NCBI GenBank assembly: GCA_024103135.1
Contig: JAGFIZ010000106.1
Span: 1-64,000, forward strand
Direction: 5' to 3'
Length of the DNA stretch: 64,000 nucleotides
DNA from: Bradyrhizobiaceae bacterium
GTDB taxonomy: Bacteria > Bacteroidota > Ignavibacteria > Kapaibacteriales > Kapaibacteriaceae
Under the pieces are notes generated by a model, which saw only the letters and a list, made by a program, of their open reading frames with translations, searched no databases and had not been told where the DNA came from. Position 1 is the stretch's first letter, and every line of letters starts with the position of its first letter. The translations under genes were made by a program, and so were the position numbers. Shown here piece after piece: positions 53,193 to 62,299 of the stretch.

Positions 53193-53732
53193 ATGTCAAC
53201 AAAGGCCATTTTCACACGGTATGCTCACGCTCTCCTTAACCAGGCAGAGCGCCTGAATGCCGTGCCTGCTATTGAGCAAGATGTTGCAACCATCAGGCGG
53301 TATGTAGAACAGTCTGCCGACCTTCGAATGCTCTTTCGTAGTCCGATCATCGAGTACTGGCGCAAGAAGCGTATAGTGACGGAGATCTTCCAGGGTTCTG
53401 TTCACGATCTGTCATTGTCGTTCTTGCACTTGGTAGTTGAGAAGCGACGTGAGAAGTACCTCGTCCAGATTCTCGATGCATTCCAGGACCAGCTCGACAT
53501 CAAGCGTAATCTACTTCGCGTAGGCATTACGAGTGCTCAGCCACTCGAGGATGAACTACAGGCCAAGATGACGTCCGCCCTAAGCGCCCGCACAGGTAAG
53601 ACTGTGCTTCCCACGTTTACAACAAATCAGGACCTTATCGCAGGCATCTCGGTAACCATTGGCGACACGGTTATCGACGGGTCCTTGCGTACGCGTCTTG
53701 CCGAACTCAGAGAACAACTTGCTCATACTTGA
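53193..53732 (+). CDS. atpH: F-type ATP synthase subunit delta
   Basis: The 179-residue protein is the peripheral-stalk delta subunit. It has the N-terminal six-helix bundle opening (IFTRYAHALLNQAERLNAVP), LHLVVEKRREKYLVQIL in the middle, and the C-terminal LIAGISVTIGDTVIDGSLRT. It starts 3 bp after atpF. Confidence 0.92.
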   Translation: MSTKAIFTRYAHALLNQAERLNAVPAIEQDVATIRRYVEQSADLRMLFRSPIIEYWRKKRIVTEIFQGSVHDLSLSFLHLVVEKRREKYLVQILDAFQDQLDIKRNLLRVGITSAQPLEDELQAKMTSALSARTGKTVLPTFTTNQDLIAGISVTIGDTVIDGSLRTRLAELREQLAHT

Positions 53733-53752
53733 TCTATTGCTAAGGAACTACA

Positions 53753-55303
53753 ATGGCTGAAGTCAGACCCGAAGAGATCTCCGCGATCCTCCGGCGCCAA
53801 CTCTCAGGATTTGAGAACGAAACAGACATCTACGAAGTAGGAACCGTTCTACAGGTGGGCGACGGTGTTGCCCGCGTGTATGGTCTTACGAACGTGATGG
53901 TTTCTGAACTGGTGGAATTCCCCAACGACGTTGTTGGGATGGTGCTGAACCTTGAAGAAGACAGCGTTGGCGTGGTGTTGTTTGGCGACGATTCGCTCGT
54001 GAAAGAAGGCGATCAAGCAAAACGAACCGGTCGCATTGCTTCTGTGCCAGTAGGCGAAGCACTCATCGGCCGCGTGGTGAACCCACTGGGTCAGCCCCTT
54101 GACGGCAAGGGTCCAATCAACACCAAGGACTACTTACCAATCGAGCGCAAGGCCTTGGGGGTGATCGACCGACAGCCAGTGACCGAACCGCTGCAGACAG
54201 GTATCAAGGCCATCGATGCCTTGATTCCGATCGGCCGGGGACAGCGTGAGCTGATTATCGGCGACCGGCAGACAGGGAAGACTGTAGTTGCCGTCGACAC
54301 GATCATCAACCAGAAATACACCCACACAGCCGAAGCTGCAGAGCGCGGCATCAAGCCTGTGTTCTGTATCTATGTGGCCATCGGACAAAAGGGATCGACG
54401 GTTGCAAACGTTCTTGCAACACTGGAGAAGTATGGTGCAATGGAGTACACCACCATTGTCACTGCTTCTGCATCTGATCCTGCACCACTTCAGTTCATTG
54501 CTCCATATTGCGGTTGCTCCATGGGTGAGTACTTCCGTGATAGCGGTCGGCATGCCCTGGTGATCTACGACGACCTTTCAAAGCAGGCAGCTGCATACCG
54601 CCAGGTTTCGCTGCTGTTGCGCCGTCCACCTGGACGTGAAGCATATCCTGGTGACGTGTTCTACTTGCACAGCCGCTTGCTGGAGCGTGCTGCCAAGCTT
54701 AGCGACAAGCTAGGTGGTGGCTCTCTTACTGCTCTGCCTGTAATCGAAACACAAGCAGGCGACGTTGCTGCCTACATTCCAACGAACGTGATCTCCATTA
54801 CCGACGGTCAGATCTACCTCGAACCAAACCTCTTCAACGCTGGCGTTCGACCTGCCTTGAACATTGGTATCTCGGTGTCACGTGTAGGTGGTAATGCACA
54901 GATCAAGGCCATGAAGAAGGTGGCTGGTCCACTCAAGCTTGAACTCGCTCAATTCCGCGCACTCGAAGCCTTCGCAAAGTTTGGCTCCGACCTCGACAAG
55001 GCAACGCAACAGCAGTTGCGTCGGGGTGCACGCTTGATGGAGGTGATGAAGCAGCGTCAGTATCAGCCTGTCCCAGTGGAAGAACAGATTGTTACGATTT
55101 ACGCAGCGACCAAGGGGCTTATGGACGAGTTGCCTGTTGACGTTGTTAAACGCTACGAAACAGAACTCCTTGAATTCATTCGCTTGGGTCACCCACAAAT
55201 CTTACAGGACCTTTCTGTAAAGAAAGCGTTGACCGACGAGATCGTGGCTGCTCTTGATAGTGCTTTGGCAGCGTTCACCGAACGCTTCATGGCAACGGCA
55301 TAA
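53753..55303 (+). CDS. atpA: F-type ATP synthase subunit alpha
   Basis: The 516-residue alpha subunit holds the non-catalytic nucleotide sites. It has the N-terminal beta barrel, the Walker A GDRQTGKT (about 169-176), the [11 protein letters not shown] strand, and the alpha-subunit signature around [20 protein letters not shown] with [12 protein letters not shown]. Length and motifs match standard AtpA. The next gene is hldD, 9 bp later, instead of atpG. Confidence 0.97.
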   Translation: MAEVRPEEISAILRRQLSGFENETDIYEVGTVLQVGDGVARVYGLTNVMVSELVEFPNDVVGMVLNLEEDSVGVVLFGDDSLVKEGDQAKRTGRIASVPVGEALIGRVVNPLGQPLDGKGPINTKDYLPIERKALGVIDRQPVTEPLQTGIKAIDALIPIGRGQRELIIGDRQTGKTVVAVDTIINQKYTHTAEAAERGIKPVFCIYVAIGQKGSTVANVLATLEKYGAMEYTTIVTASASDPAPLQFIAPYCGCSMGEYFRDSGRHALVIYDDLSKQAAAYRQVSLLLRRPPGREAYPGDVFYLHSRLLERAAKLSDKLGGGSLTALPVIETQAGDVAAYIPTNVISITDGQIYLEPNLFNAGVRPALNIGISVSRVGGNAQIKAMKKVAGPLKLELAQFRALEAFAKFGSDLDKATQQQLRRGARLMEVMKQRQYQPVPVEEQIVTIYAATKGLMDELPVDVVKRYETELLEFIRLGHPQILQDLSVKKALTDEIVAALDSALAAFTERFMATA

Positions 55304-55312
55304 GGTATTGAC

Positions 55313-56254
55313 ATGATCATCCTCACCGGCGGTGCTGGCTTCATTGGTAGCAATATCCTGGAAGCACTCAATGCCGAAGGACGATCGGATGTTTTGATTG
55401 TAGACTCACTTGGCACGGGCGAGAAATGGAAACATCTCGTCGGCCGATCGTTCCTTGACATCGTCAGCAAACACGAGTTCAGACAGAAACTGGATAAGCG
55501 CTGGGGAACCATCGACGCTGTGATTCACATGGGTGCATGCTCCAGCACGACGGAGACCGATGCAGACTACTTGTACGATAACAACTATCGCTACTCTGTA
55601 GACATTGCACGGTTTGCGATGGAGTGCAAGGCGCGATTCATCTATGCAAGCTCCGCCGCTACCTATGGCAGTGGCGCAGATGGCTTTGACGACCTTACCC
55701 GAAACCTTAGCCCCCTGAACATGTATGGCTACTCCAAACATCTATTCGATGAGTGGATTAGAGATCAAGGTTGGGAGGGGGCTTGTCTAGGCCTGAAGTT
55801 TTTCAATGTGTATGGTAAACACGAAGAGCATAAGGCTAATCAAGCCAGTATGGTGCTTAAGGCCTACCATCAGGTAAAGAGCACAGGTGCCATTCGCCTG
55901 TTTCGGTCAACCACTCCTGACTACGTAGATGGCGGACAGGTTCGCGACTTCCTGTATGTGAGGGATGCGGTAAATGTGGTGATGCATTGTCTGCACCACC
56001 CAGACGTAAACGGCATACTGAACCTTGGTACAGGAAAAGGTCGCACCTGGAACGACCTAGCAAAGGCAGTCTTTACTGCGATGGACATCGAACCATCGAT
56101 TGTGTATATCGACATGCCGACGGAGTTGCAGAACCAGTATCAGAATTTTACGACTGCCAAAACCGACCGATTGGTGCAAGCAATTCCAAACGTAAAGTTC
56201 TGGAGTCTCGAAGACGGTGTTGCTGATTATGTGCAGGGTTATCTGCAGAAGTAA
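55313..56254 (+). CDS. hldD: ADP-glyceromanno-heptose 6-epimerase
   Basis: HldD (RfaD) converts ADP-D-glycero- to ADP-L-glycero-D-manno-heptose for the lipopolysaccharide inner core. The 313-residue SDR protein has the NADP fold TGGAGFIGSNILEAL, the active-site motif MYGYSKHLFDEW (Tyr138-x3-Lys142), GACSSTTETDADYLYDNNY and the block VDGGQVRDFLYVRDAVNV. It sits in the middle of the ATP synthase operon, 9 bp after atpA and 11 bp before atpG, so it must be co-transcribed with it. Both AGCCCCCT-type motifs of the atp region are inside this gene. Confidence 0.95.
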   Translation: MIILTGGAGFIGSNILEALNAEGRSDVLIVDSLGTGEKWKHLVGRSFLDIVSKHEFRQKLDKRWGTIDAVIHMGACSSTTETDADYLYDNNYRYSVDIARFAMECKARFIYASSAATYGSGADGFDDLTRNLSPLNMYGYSKHLFDEWIRDQGWEGACLGLKFFNVYGKHEEHKANQASMVLKAYHQVKSTGAIRLFRSTTPDYVDGGQVRDFLYVRDAVNVVMHCLHHPDVNGILNLGTGKGRTWNDLAKAVFTAMDIEPSIVYIDMPTELQNQYQNFTTAKTDRLVQAIPNVKFWSLEDGVADYVQGYLQK

Positions 56255-56265
56255 ACTAGAGTACT

Positions 56266-57144
56266 ATGGCTACCCTTAGAGAAACACGAAATAGAATTGT
56301 TGCAATCCGCAACACCTCGAAGATCACGCAGGCGATGCGCATGGTTGCAGCAGCAAAGTTGCGCCGTGCTCAGGATGCCATTACACAGGCCCGTCCATTT
56401 GCTCAGCAGTTGGAGAAGATTCTTCACAATCTTGCTGCAGCCGAAACCGACTTCGTGCATCCATACTTCGAGAGCAGGAAGAAACTTGAGAATGTGGTAA
56501 TCGCTGTGTTGTCGTCCGACAGAGGTCTTTGCGGTGCCTTCAACACGAACCTCTTCAAAGCAGTCAACCATCGCATTGCTACACTTCGTGAAGAGCACCC
56601 TGGCGTGAACATCCGTGTGATCTCGATCGGACGTAAGTCGGTAGCACAGTTTGGCAAGGGCAACGTAGACGTTATGGCCGAGTATGCCGACGTATTCCAG
56701 CATCTGGATTATTCCGTCGCAACGGAGGTTGCTGAGCGTGCATCGGATGCGTTTTTGTCGCACCATGCTGACCGTGTTGAACTCATGTTCAACGAATTCG
56801 TGTCAGTTATCAAGCACGAAATCCGCACACTACAGTTGTTGCCGATTCAGCCAGTACAGGAAGAAACATCAGCTACAACTGTTGATTACATCTTCGAGCC
56901 AACAAAGGCCGACATCCTCGAAGCATTACTTCCCAAGTATTTGAACACTCAGGTATGGCGTTCGCTGCTTGATAGCAATGCCGCCGAGCAAGCCGCACGA
57001 ATGGTTGCAATGGAAAATGCTACCACCAATGCACGCGACCTCATGAATGCCTTGCAGTTGGTGTACAACAGAGAACGTCAGGCAGCAATTACCAAGGAAA
57101 TGCTTGAAATTGTGGGCGGGGCCGAAGCCCTGTCTGCCAACTAA
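56266..57144 (+). CDS. atpG: F-type ATP synthase subunit gamma
   Basis: The 292-residue gamma subunit is the central shaft. It has the N-terminal helix MATLRETRNRIVAIRNTSKI, the loop VLSSDRGLCGAFNTNLFKAV, and the C-terminal helix with ENATTNARDLMNALQLVYNR. It follows hldD rather than atpA. The downstream gene starts within its stop codon (TAATG). AtpD and atpC are not here; in Bacteroidetes they often form a separate locus. Confidence 0.96.
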   Translation: MATLRETRNRIVAIRNTSKITQAMRMVAAAKLRRAQDAITQARPFAQQLEKILHNLAAAETDFVHPYFESRKKLENVVIAVLSSDRGLCGAFNTNLFKAVNHRIATLREEHPGVNIRVISIGRKSVAQFGKGNVDVMAEYADVFQHLDYSVATEVAERASDAFLSHHADRVELMFNEFVSVIKHEIRTLQLLPIQPVQEETSATTVDYIFEPTKADILEALLPKYLNTQVWRSLLDSNAAEQAARMVAMENATTNARDLMNALQLVYNRERQAAITKEMLEIVGGAEALSAN

Positions 57145-57665
57145 TGTTCTTCTCCCTTCGGGCACTAATTCTTACAGGCGTAGTTACCGCCTTCTGTCTG
57201 GTGCTGTTTAATGCATCGCTGGGCGACGTGAATTCCTATGCCAAGGCATATGATTCAAGGATTGGTTTCTATGCCGAACGAATCGACACGTTTGCACGAA
57301 TCTCGTCGTGGAAACAGCGAATGCTCTTGCGGCACGTAGCAAATTCGTCCATCCCGACGTGGATTGCAGAGAACCGACGTGCTACCGACACCATACTTCT
57401 GCCACCTAAGGAGTATGCCGACCAGTATATGAAGGCCGACGCCGTGTGGACAGACCCGAGAATCTTTACCTACATGGCTGGTTTTCAACCCGTGATTGCT
57501 TGGGCTGATACATCACGTCGGCACCTTGCAAATGCCTTCATCGCCCTTGAGCCACGTGCTATCACGCTTGCCAGGAAGGGTGGAAGCATCAATCTTGATT
57601 CGCTGATGAATGAGTATCAGCAGGCCATTGTGCAACGTCGAACACTCGGAAGAGGTGCTCAATGA
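57144..57665 (+). CDS. Hypothetical membrane-anchored protein
   Basis: A 173-residue protein has one N-terminal hydrophobic segment (ALILTGVVTAFCLVLFNASL), then a soluble region rich in Arg and Tyr. No family is recognised. Its start overlaps the atpG stop, and its end overlaps the next membrane protein (ATGA), so the three genes after atpG look like one unit. Confidence 0.62.
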   Translation: MFFSLRALILTGVVTAFCLVLFNASLGDVNSYAKAYDSRIGFYAERIDTFARISSWKQRMLLRHVANSSIPTWIAENRRATDTILLPPKEYADQYMKADAVWTDPRIFTYMAGFQPVIAWADTSRRHLANAFIALEPRAITLARKGGSINLDSLMNEYQQAIVQRRTLGRGAQ

Positions 57666-59023
57666 TGGTGTTTACCATCAGCTTGATGTTGCAGTGGCTT
57701 GCAGGACTTGGTCTGTTGGCATCCACAAGGACACGCCTGCCAAAATCGGTGATACTCCCGCTTGCCCTGCTTGCAGGCATGTTCGTCCACAATGTGCTGT
57801 TCTTTGCCGTTGACCTCCTGCACCTTGGTTTTAGGGATTCGACAGTCATGGGCGCTGGCGTCATTGCCACCTTGCTTTGCAATGCCTGGCTACCACGCGT
57901 CCGCGAGTTCTACGCCTGGCTTTTCTCCAAGCCCACCTTTACACTTCGGATGTACGACCTAGTGGTGTTAGGCTATGGTGTGATGGTGGGCTACTACGTC
58001 GTGTGGGCTGCATGGTATTGGCCTGTTACACCCTTTGATGCAATGGCTGGGATCGACCTGGTTGCACGTGAAGCCGTTTCGGAAGGGACGATTAACAACC
58101 GCGTCTTTACCGACCCTTCCATGGCCGGCATGCTTAGTAATCAGCCATTCTATGCTCCATTTGCCATGCTCATGCAGGTGATGTATCGCATCATGGGTTT
58201 TGCATATGGACAAGTGTGGTTGGGGATCGTAGCTGTTGCCACGTCATGGTTCTTTTTTGGTGCTCTTCGTCAGTTCGCCCACCCGCTCATTGCAAGTATC
58301 CTCTGGCTATTGCTGATCCTTACTCCCGAGTTGCTTGGCTATACGTATTTGCTGCAGACGGACTACGTCAACGCAGCATACCTTTCGATTGGTGTTGCAC
58401 TACTTGCATTAGGGACCAAGAACAACGACTCCAATGCATGGTGGATTTCTGCCTTCATGCTCGGTGCTGCATGCTGGTCGAGAACTGAAACCGTGATGCT
58501 TGTAGCCATGGGTTTGATAGCATCGGTAGTCGTGTGGAAGTCTAGTGCCTTTCGCGGCGATCGTCTAAAGTTCCTCATCGGAACAGCCACACTAAGTCTG
58601 CTGTTCTTCTGGCTATGGAACGGCATGTATGTGCAATGGGTGCTTCCAGTACACCCAGACACGGCTCGCGAGCTGGTTGGGTTCGATCCCTCAAGATTTG
58701 TATCGGTACTGTCTGATACCATGACGAATGTAGTTGCCGACACCGGGCTATGGGGCATGGCCTTCATCTTGTTTGCTGTTGGCTTGGTTGGCAACGCGAT
58801 TGCAAAGCGTTCGTTTGGCAATGCCATACTCCTTGCATGGATCGTTGCCGTATTCCTCGGGTTGGTGCTTGTAGGGACGATCTTCTCGGCCGCCATCGTC
58901 GAACAAACGTTGCGCCGCGGAATGTTCAAGCTCATACCCCTGATGTTTCTGTATGTTGCTGCATTACCAGTCGTGAAAGACTGGAGCGAACGTCTACAAT
59001 CCTGGGAAAACGGGAGAGCATAG
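57662..59023 (+). CDS. Multi-spanning membrane protein, possibly a GT-C-type glycosyltransferase
   Basis: The 453-residue protein has about 11 hydrophobic segments. A loop after the third to fourth helix carries acidic residues (WPVTPFDAMAGIDLVAREAV), with LLQTDYVNAAYLSIGVALLA in a later loop, which resembles GT-C glycosyltransferases of the PMT type, but no decisive motif is seen. The neighbouring small protein and the DUF-like protein downstream suggest a shared envelope function. The stop overlaps the next start. Confidence 0.6.
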   Translation: MMVFTISLMLQWLAGLGLLASTRTRLPKSVILPLALLAGMFVHNVLFFAVDLLHLGFRDSTVMGAGVIATLLCNAWLPRVREFYAWLFSKPTFTLRMYDLVVLGYGVMVGYYVVWAAWYWPVTPFDAMAGIDLVAREAVSEGTINNRVFTDPSMAGMLSNQPFYAPFAMLMQVMYRIMGFAYGQVWLGIVAVATSWFFFGALRQFAHPLIASILWLLLILTPELLGYTYLLQTDYVNAAYLSIGVALLALGTKNNDSNAWWISAFMLGAACWSRTETVMLVAMGLIASVVVWKSSAFRGDRLKFLIGTATLSLLFFWLWNGMYVQWVLPVHPDTARELVGFDPSRFVSVLSDTMTNVVADTGLWGMAFILFAVGLVGNAIAKRSFGNAILLAWIVAVFLGLVLVGTIFSAAIVEQTLRRGMFKLIPLMFLYVAALPVVKDWSERLQSWENGRA

Positions 59024-59868
59024 TGCCTTACAAGCTGCTGTATATCGTTGGAGCAACGCTAGCAACCATGACGGTGCTGTGGATGGCAAGTGCTCTCGTG
59101 TCGAGAGTGTTTGTTCGCCGCTACATCCGTCGTCTTCTCAATTCCATCGGTAAGCAGCAACTACCAAACTTTAGTGCAGAACGCGTAACATCGTTGCCAC
59201 GAGCAATACAGCGGTACCTACACTACGCTCTTAGAGAAGGACAGCCAAACATTCGCTATGCAGTCCTTACGCAGCGTGCTCGGTTCAGACATGGTGCAAA
59301 CAGACCGTGGATGGACGTGCGTGCAACCGAGTATATCTCCGGTATGGAGCCAGGATATGTGTGGGATGCCGTACTCAAGCACCATACACTGTGGTGGCGC
59401 ACGGCGAAGCTTGGATACTTGAATGGCAAGGGCAGCGGACATATCAAGCTGTTCGGAGCCATTGGTCTGCAGGAGTTCGCCGGACCTGAGACCGACACGT
59501 CGATGCTCTTTAGATTCCTAAGCGAATTGGTGTGGCTGCCAACGGGCTTCATGCCCACGCGCACCCTGCGATGGGAACACATCAACGACAACGCAGCCAG
59601 AGCCATCATTGTCGATGGTTCAACAAGAGCCGAAGCAGTCTTTCACGTCAACGACATCGGTGAAGTCGAACGTATCGTCACCGAAAGCAAGTATCGCGAC
59701 ACAAAGAGTGGTTACGAACCCGTAACGTTTACTCTTCACTGTAGAAACTATTCCGAAGTAGAAGGCGTGATGATTCCACTTGAGGTGAGCTTTGTGTGGA
59801 ATCAACCAAGTGGCGACCTTGAGTACGGTCAGTTCAAGGTAGAAGACATCACCTACTACTACCACTAG
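59023..59868 (+). CDS. DUF6544/DUF6920-like membrane-anchored protein
   Basis: The 281-residue product starts with GTG (PYKLLYIVGATLATMTVLWM, one N-terminal membrane helix). The soluble part has LPRAIQRYLHYALREG, EPGYVWDAVL, GKGSGHIKLFG and ELVWLPTGFMPT, which matches my memory of the DUF6544-type pattern. Function of the family is unknown. The GTG overlaps the TAG of the previous gene; a longer upstream frame lies within that gene and is discarded. Confidence 0.68.
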   Translation: MPYKLLYIVGATLATMTVLWMASALVSRVFVRRYIRRLLNSIGKQQLPNFSAERVTSLPRAIQRYLHYALREGQPNIRYAVLTQRARFRHGANRPWMDVRATEYISGMEPGYVWDAVLKHHTLWWRTAKLGYLNGKGSGHIKLFGAIGLQEFAGPETDTSMLFRFLSELVWLPTGFMPTRTLRWEHINDNAARAIIVDGSTRAEAVFHVNDIGEVERIVTESKYRDTKSGYEPVTFTLHCRNYSEVEGVMIPLEVSFVWNQPSGDLEYGQFKVEDITYYYH

Positions 59869-59894
59869 TCGCCCCCTACATCCCTCCTCGGTCC

Positions 59895-61241
59895 ATGAAA
59901 AACCGAAACATCTATCGCTGTTCATCGTGCGGTCACGTCAGCACTAAGTGGCTTGGCCGCTGCCCGTCATGCAATGAATGGGAGACGATGATCGAGGAGA
60001 AGAGCGATAAGGGGCTAGGTGGACGTGGCAAGAAGCATACGGTATCGGCGGATGCCGTAACGGCACTCAATCAGATCAATAGTGCCGACGCCCCAAGACG
60101 GTTGACCGGAATGCCGGAGCTGGATCGTGTGTTAGGGGGCGGACTCGTCCCTGGAAGCGTAGTGCTTGTTGGTGGTGATCCTGGTATGGGCAAGAGTACG
60201 CTCACTCTGCAAGCATGTGCAAGCATTGGTGTAGCAGACATGCCGGCGCTGTATGTGACCGGCGAGGAAAGTCTGTATCAGATCAAGCAACGAGCCGACA
60301 GACTAAACCTGAACGTCGAACACGTTGTTGTTGCAAGTGAAACCACCGTTGAAACCATTGCCAATATGATGGTGCAAGTAAAACCATCGGTGGTTGTTAT
60401 CGACTCGATTCAGACTGTGAGCACCGACCAACTGGAAAGTACTGCCGGTTCGGTAGCACAGGTGCGGGAATGTGCTGCACTCATAACCAAGGTTGCCAAG
60501 AGCATCGACGTACCTGTGATTTTGATTGGACATGTTACCAAGGAAGGTTTTATCGCTGGACCAAAGGTGTTGGAGCACATCGTCGACACCGTGCTTCAGT
60601 TCGAAGGCGAAGGAACGTATTCCTATCGCATTCTTCGAGCACAGAAGAATCGCTATGGGTCGACCAATGAAATTGGCGTGTTCGACATGACCTCGTCCGG
60701 ACTCGTCGAAGTACCCAATCCAAGTGAGGCCTTGCTATCCAACCGTCATGCCGATGAGCCAGGCACGGCCATCGCTGCAGTCATGGAAGGTACACGTCCA
60801 CTCCTCGTAGAAGTCCAAGCCCTTGTTTCCTCCAGCGGCTATGCAACACCACAACGCGTGAGTACGGGGTATGATGGCCGACGTTTGCAATTGCTCCTTG
60901 CCGTACTCGAGAAGCGAGGCAACGTACAAGTCCGCAATCAAGATGTTTTTGTGAATGTCGCTGGTGGACTCTCCCTTCAGGACCCAGCCATGGATCTAGC
61001 TGTTGCTATGGCCGTAACCTCAAGTCTGCTGGACAGACCCCTACCACGCAACATCGCCTGCATCGGCGAACTGGGCCTTACCGGTGAAGTCCGCCGCGTT
61101 GCATTTATCGATCAGCGCATCCAAGAAGCACACCGCCTTGGCATAGACAACGTCGTTATCCCCTATGCTGATAAGCCCCCTACCCAAGGAACCATTGTCG
61201 TTCGAAAACTCGCCGACTGCATCCGTCAGCTACTTGGATAG
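59895..61241 (+). CDS. radA: DNA repair protein RadA
   Basis: RadA (Sms) is a RecA-like helicase that helps branch migration and recombination repair, including in natural transformation. The 448-residue protein has the N-terminal C4 zinc finger (Cys9, Cys12, Cys23, Cys26), Walker A GGDPGMGKST (93-102), the RadA-specific KNRYGSTNEIGVF motif (usually KNRFG), and the C-terminal Lon-protease-like domain (DPAMDLAVAMAVTSSL, IGELGLTGEVRRV). It stands between the envelope genes and the sigma factor. Confidence 0.95.
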   Translation: MKNRNIYRCSSCGHVSTKWLGRCPSCNEWETMIEEKSDKGLGGRGKKHTVSADAVTALNQINSADAPRRLTGMPELDRVLGGGLVPGSVVLVGGDPGMGKSTLTLQACASIGVADMPALYVTGEESLYQIKQRADRLNLNVEHVVVASETTVETIANMMVQVKPSVVVIDSIQTVSTDQLESTAGSVAQVRECAALITKVAKSIDVPVILIGHVTKEGFIAGPKVLEHIVDTVLQFEGEGTYSYRILRAQKNRYGSTNEIGVFDMTSSGLVEVPNPSEALLSNRHADEPGTAIAAVMEGTRPLLVEVQALVSSSGYATPQRVSTGYDGRRLQLLLAVLEKRGNVQVRNQDVFVNVAGGLSLQDPAMDLAVAMAVTSSLLDRPLPRNIACIGELGLTGEVRRVAFIDQRIQEAHRLGIDNVVIPYADKPPTQGTIVVRKLADCIRQLLG

Positions 61242-61270
61242 GAACCAAACGCACCCGACTGAGGTACAAG

Positions 61271-61897
61271 ATGGAGAGCATGACAGTAAAAGCACCCAGC
61301 ATATCGGATGAGCAGCTCTTGCAGAGCTTCCTGCAAGGCAATGAGAAAAGCTTCCAGGATCTCATGCATCGCTATCGCGAGCCCATCCTCAGTTTCGTGT
61401 ATCGGTTTGTGGGTGACTACGATGATGCCATTGACATTGCACAAGAAACCTTCATCAGACTATATCGTTTTGGACATACCTTTCAGGGCGAGGTAAAGTT
61501 TTCGACGTGGCTGTACACCATTGCAGCAAACCTGGCCAGGACAGAGCTCAAGCGGTATCGTCGTAGGCATGGAACACTGCTGAAGAATGTCTTTGCAAAG
61601 GGAGACGACAGCGACAGCTGGGACATACCTGACGAACAGTATCGTCCCGACGAGAGAGTGGACTCTACCCACATCTCCCAAGCCGTGCAGAAGGCCCTGA
61701 TGAAGGTATCGTCATCCTACCGTGAGATGGTGGTGATGCGCGACATTCAACAACTGACATACGAAGAGATTGCCCAGATAACAGGCACAGAGATGGGCAC
61801 TGTAAAAAGCCGCATCAACAGGGGAAGGTTGCAGCTTCAAGAACAGCTTCGAGATCTCTATAACGAGGTCTTTGGTATCGACGAGGAGCAACAATGA
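61271..61897 (+). CDS. ECF-type RNA polymerase sigma factor
   Basis: The 208-residue sigma factor has region 2 (SFQDLMHRYREPILSFVYRF with DAIDIAQETFIRLYRFGHTF and the FSTWLYTIAANLARTELKRY segment) and region 4 (YREMVVMRDIQQLTYEEIAQ and ITGTEMGTVKSRINRG). It has no region 1 or 3, as in extracytoplasmic-function sigma factors. The adjacent membrane-anchored protein, overlapping by 4 bp, is its probable anti-sigma factor. Target promoters are unknown. Confidence 0.93.
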   Translation: MESMTVKAPSISDEQLLQSFLQGNEKSFQDLMHRYREPILSFVYRFVGDYDDAIDIAQETFIRLYRFGHTFQGEVKFSTWLYTIAANLARTELKRYRRRHGTLLKNVFAKGDDSDSWDIPDEQYRPDERVDSTHISQAVQKALMKVSSSYREMVVMRDIQQLTYEEIAQITGTEMGTVKSRINRGRLQLQEQLRDLYNEVFGIDEEQQ

Positions 61898-62259
61898 ACT
61901 CTATACTTCCAATCCCTCCCGTTCCGGAGGACTTCAACCAGCAGGTGATGCTTCGTGCATGGCTTGCAGAGTTGCCCGCTGCACCCGTACCGGACAACTT
62001 TGATGCTGGTGTTGTCAAACGCACAGGGCACGGTAATCTGTGGGTGATCAACAGCATACTGCTGGCCGTTGCAATCGGTCTTGGCGTATGGCTGGCCATG
62101 GCACCCAAGGTTGTTGCCGTTGTCCACGTCCCGGACGTCCGCGGTAGTTACGTCGACCTCACACGTCTACCGCCCGCACCCCATACAGAGCAACCTGCAA
62201 TCAACCGTCGGCCAGTCAGAAAGTCAGCCCGCCAACTCTTCGGAAGGGCTGGGTATTAA
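61894..62259 (+). CDS. Putative anti-sigma factor (membrane-anchored)
   Basis: A 121-residue protein has a cytoplasmic part (about 1-50), one hydrophobic helix (VINSILLAVAIGLGVWLAMA, about 50-70), and a short proline-rich, basic C-terminus. It lacks a recognisable zinc-binding HxxxCxxC motif. The ATGA overlap with the sigma factor gene, and the membrane anchor, make an anti-sigma role the leading inference. Confidence 0.62.
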   Translation: MNSILPIPPVPEDFNQQVMLRAWLAELPAAPVPDNFDAGVVKRTGHGNLWVINSILLAVAIGLGVWLAMAPKVVAVVHVPDVRGSYVDLTRLPPAPHTEQPAINRRPVRKSARQLFGRAGY

Positions 62260-62299
62260 CGCCAGTGCGTAATTTGTTGGCTGATTACCACTGGGATTC

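Noticed and set aside
55709-55783. Same 67-bp spacing between octamers in hldD and in the tandem repeat (20634/20701)
   Set aside because: In hldD the two sites are in opposite orientation and the flanks share no sequence with the tandem unit; coincidence is the simpler explanation.
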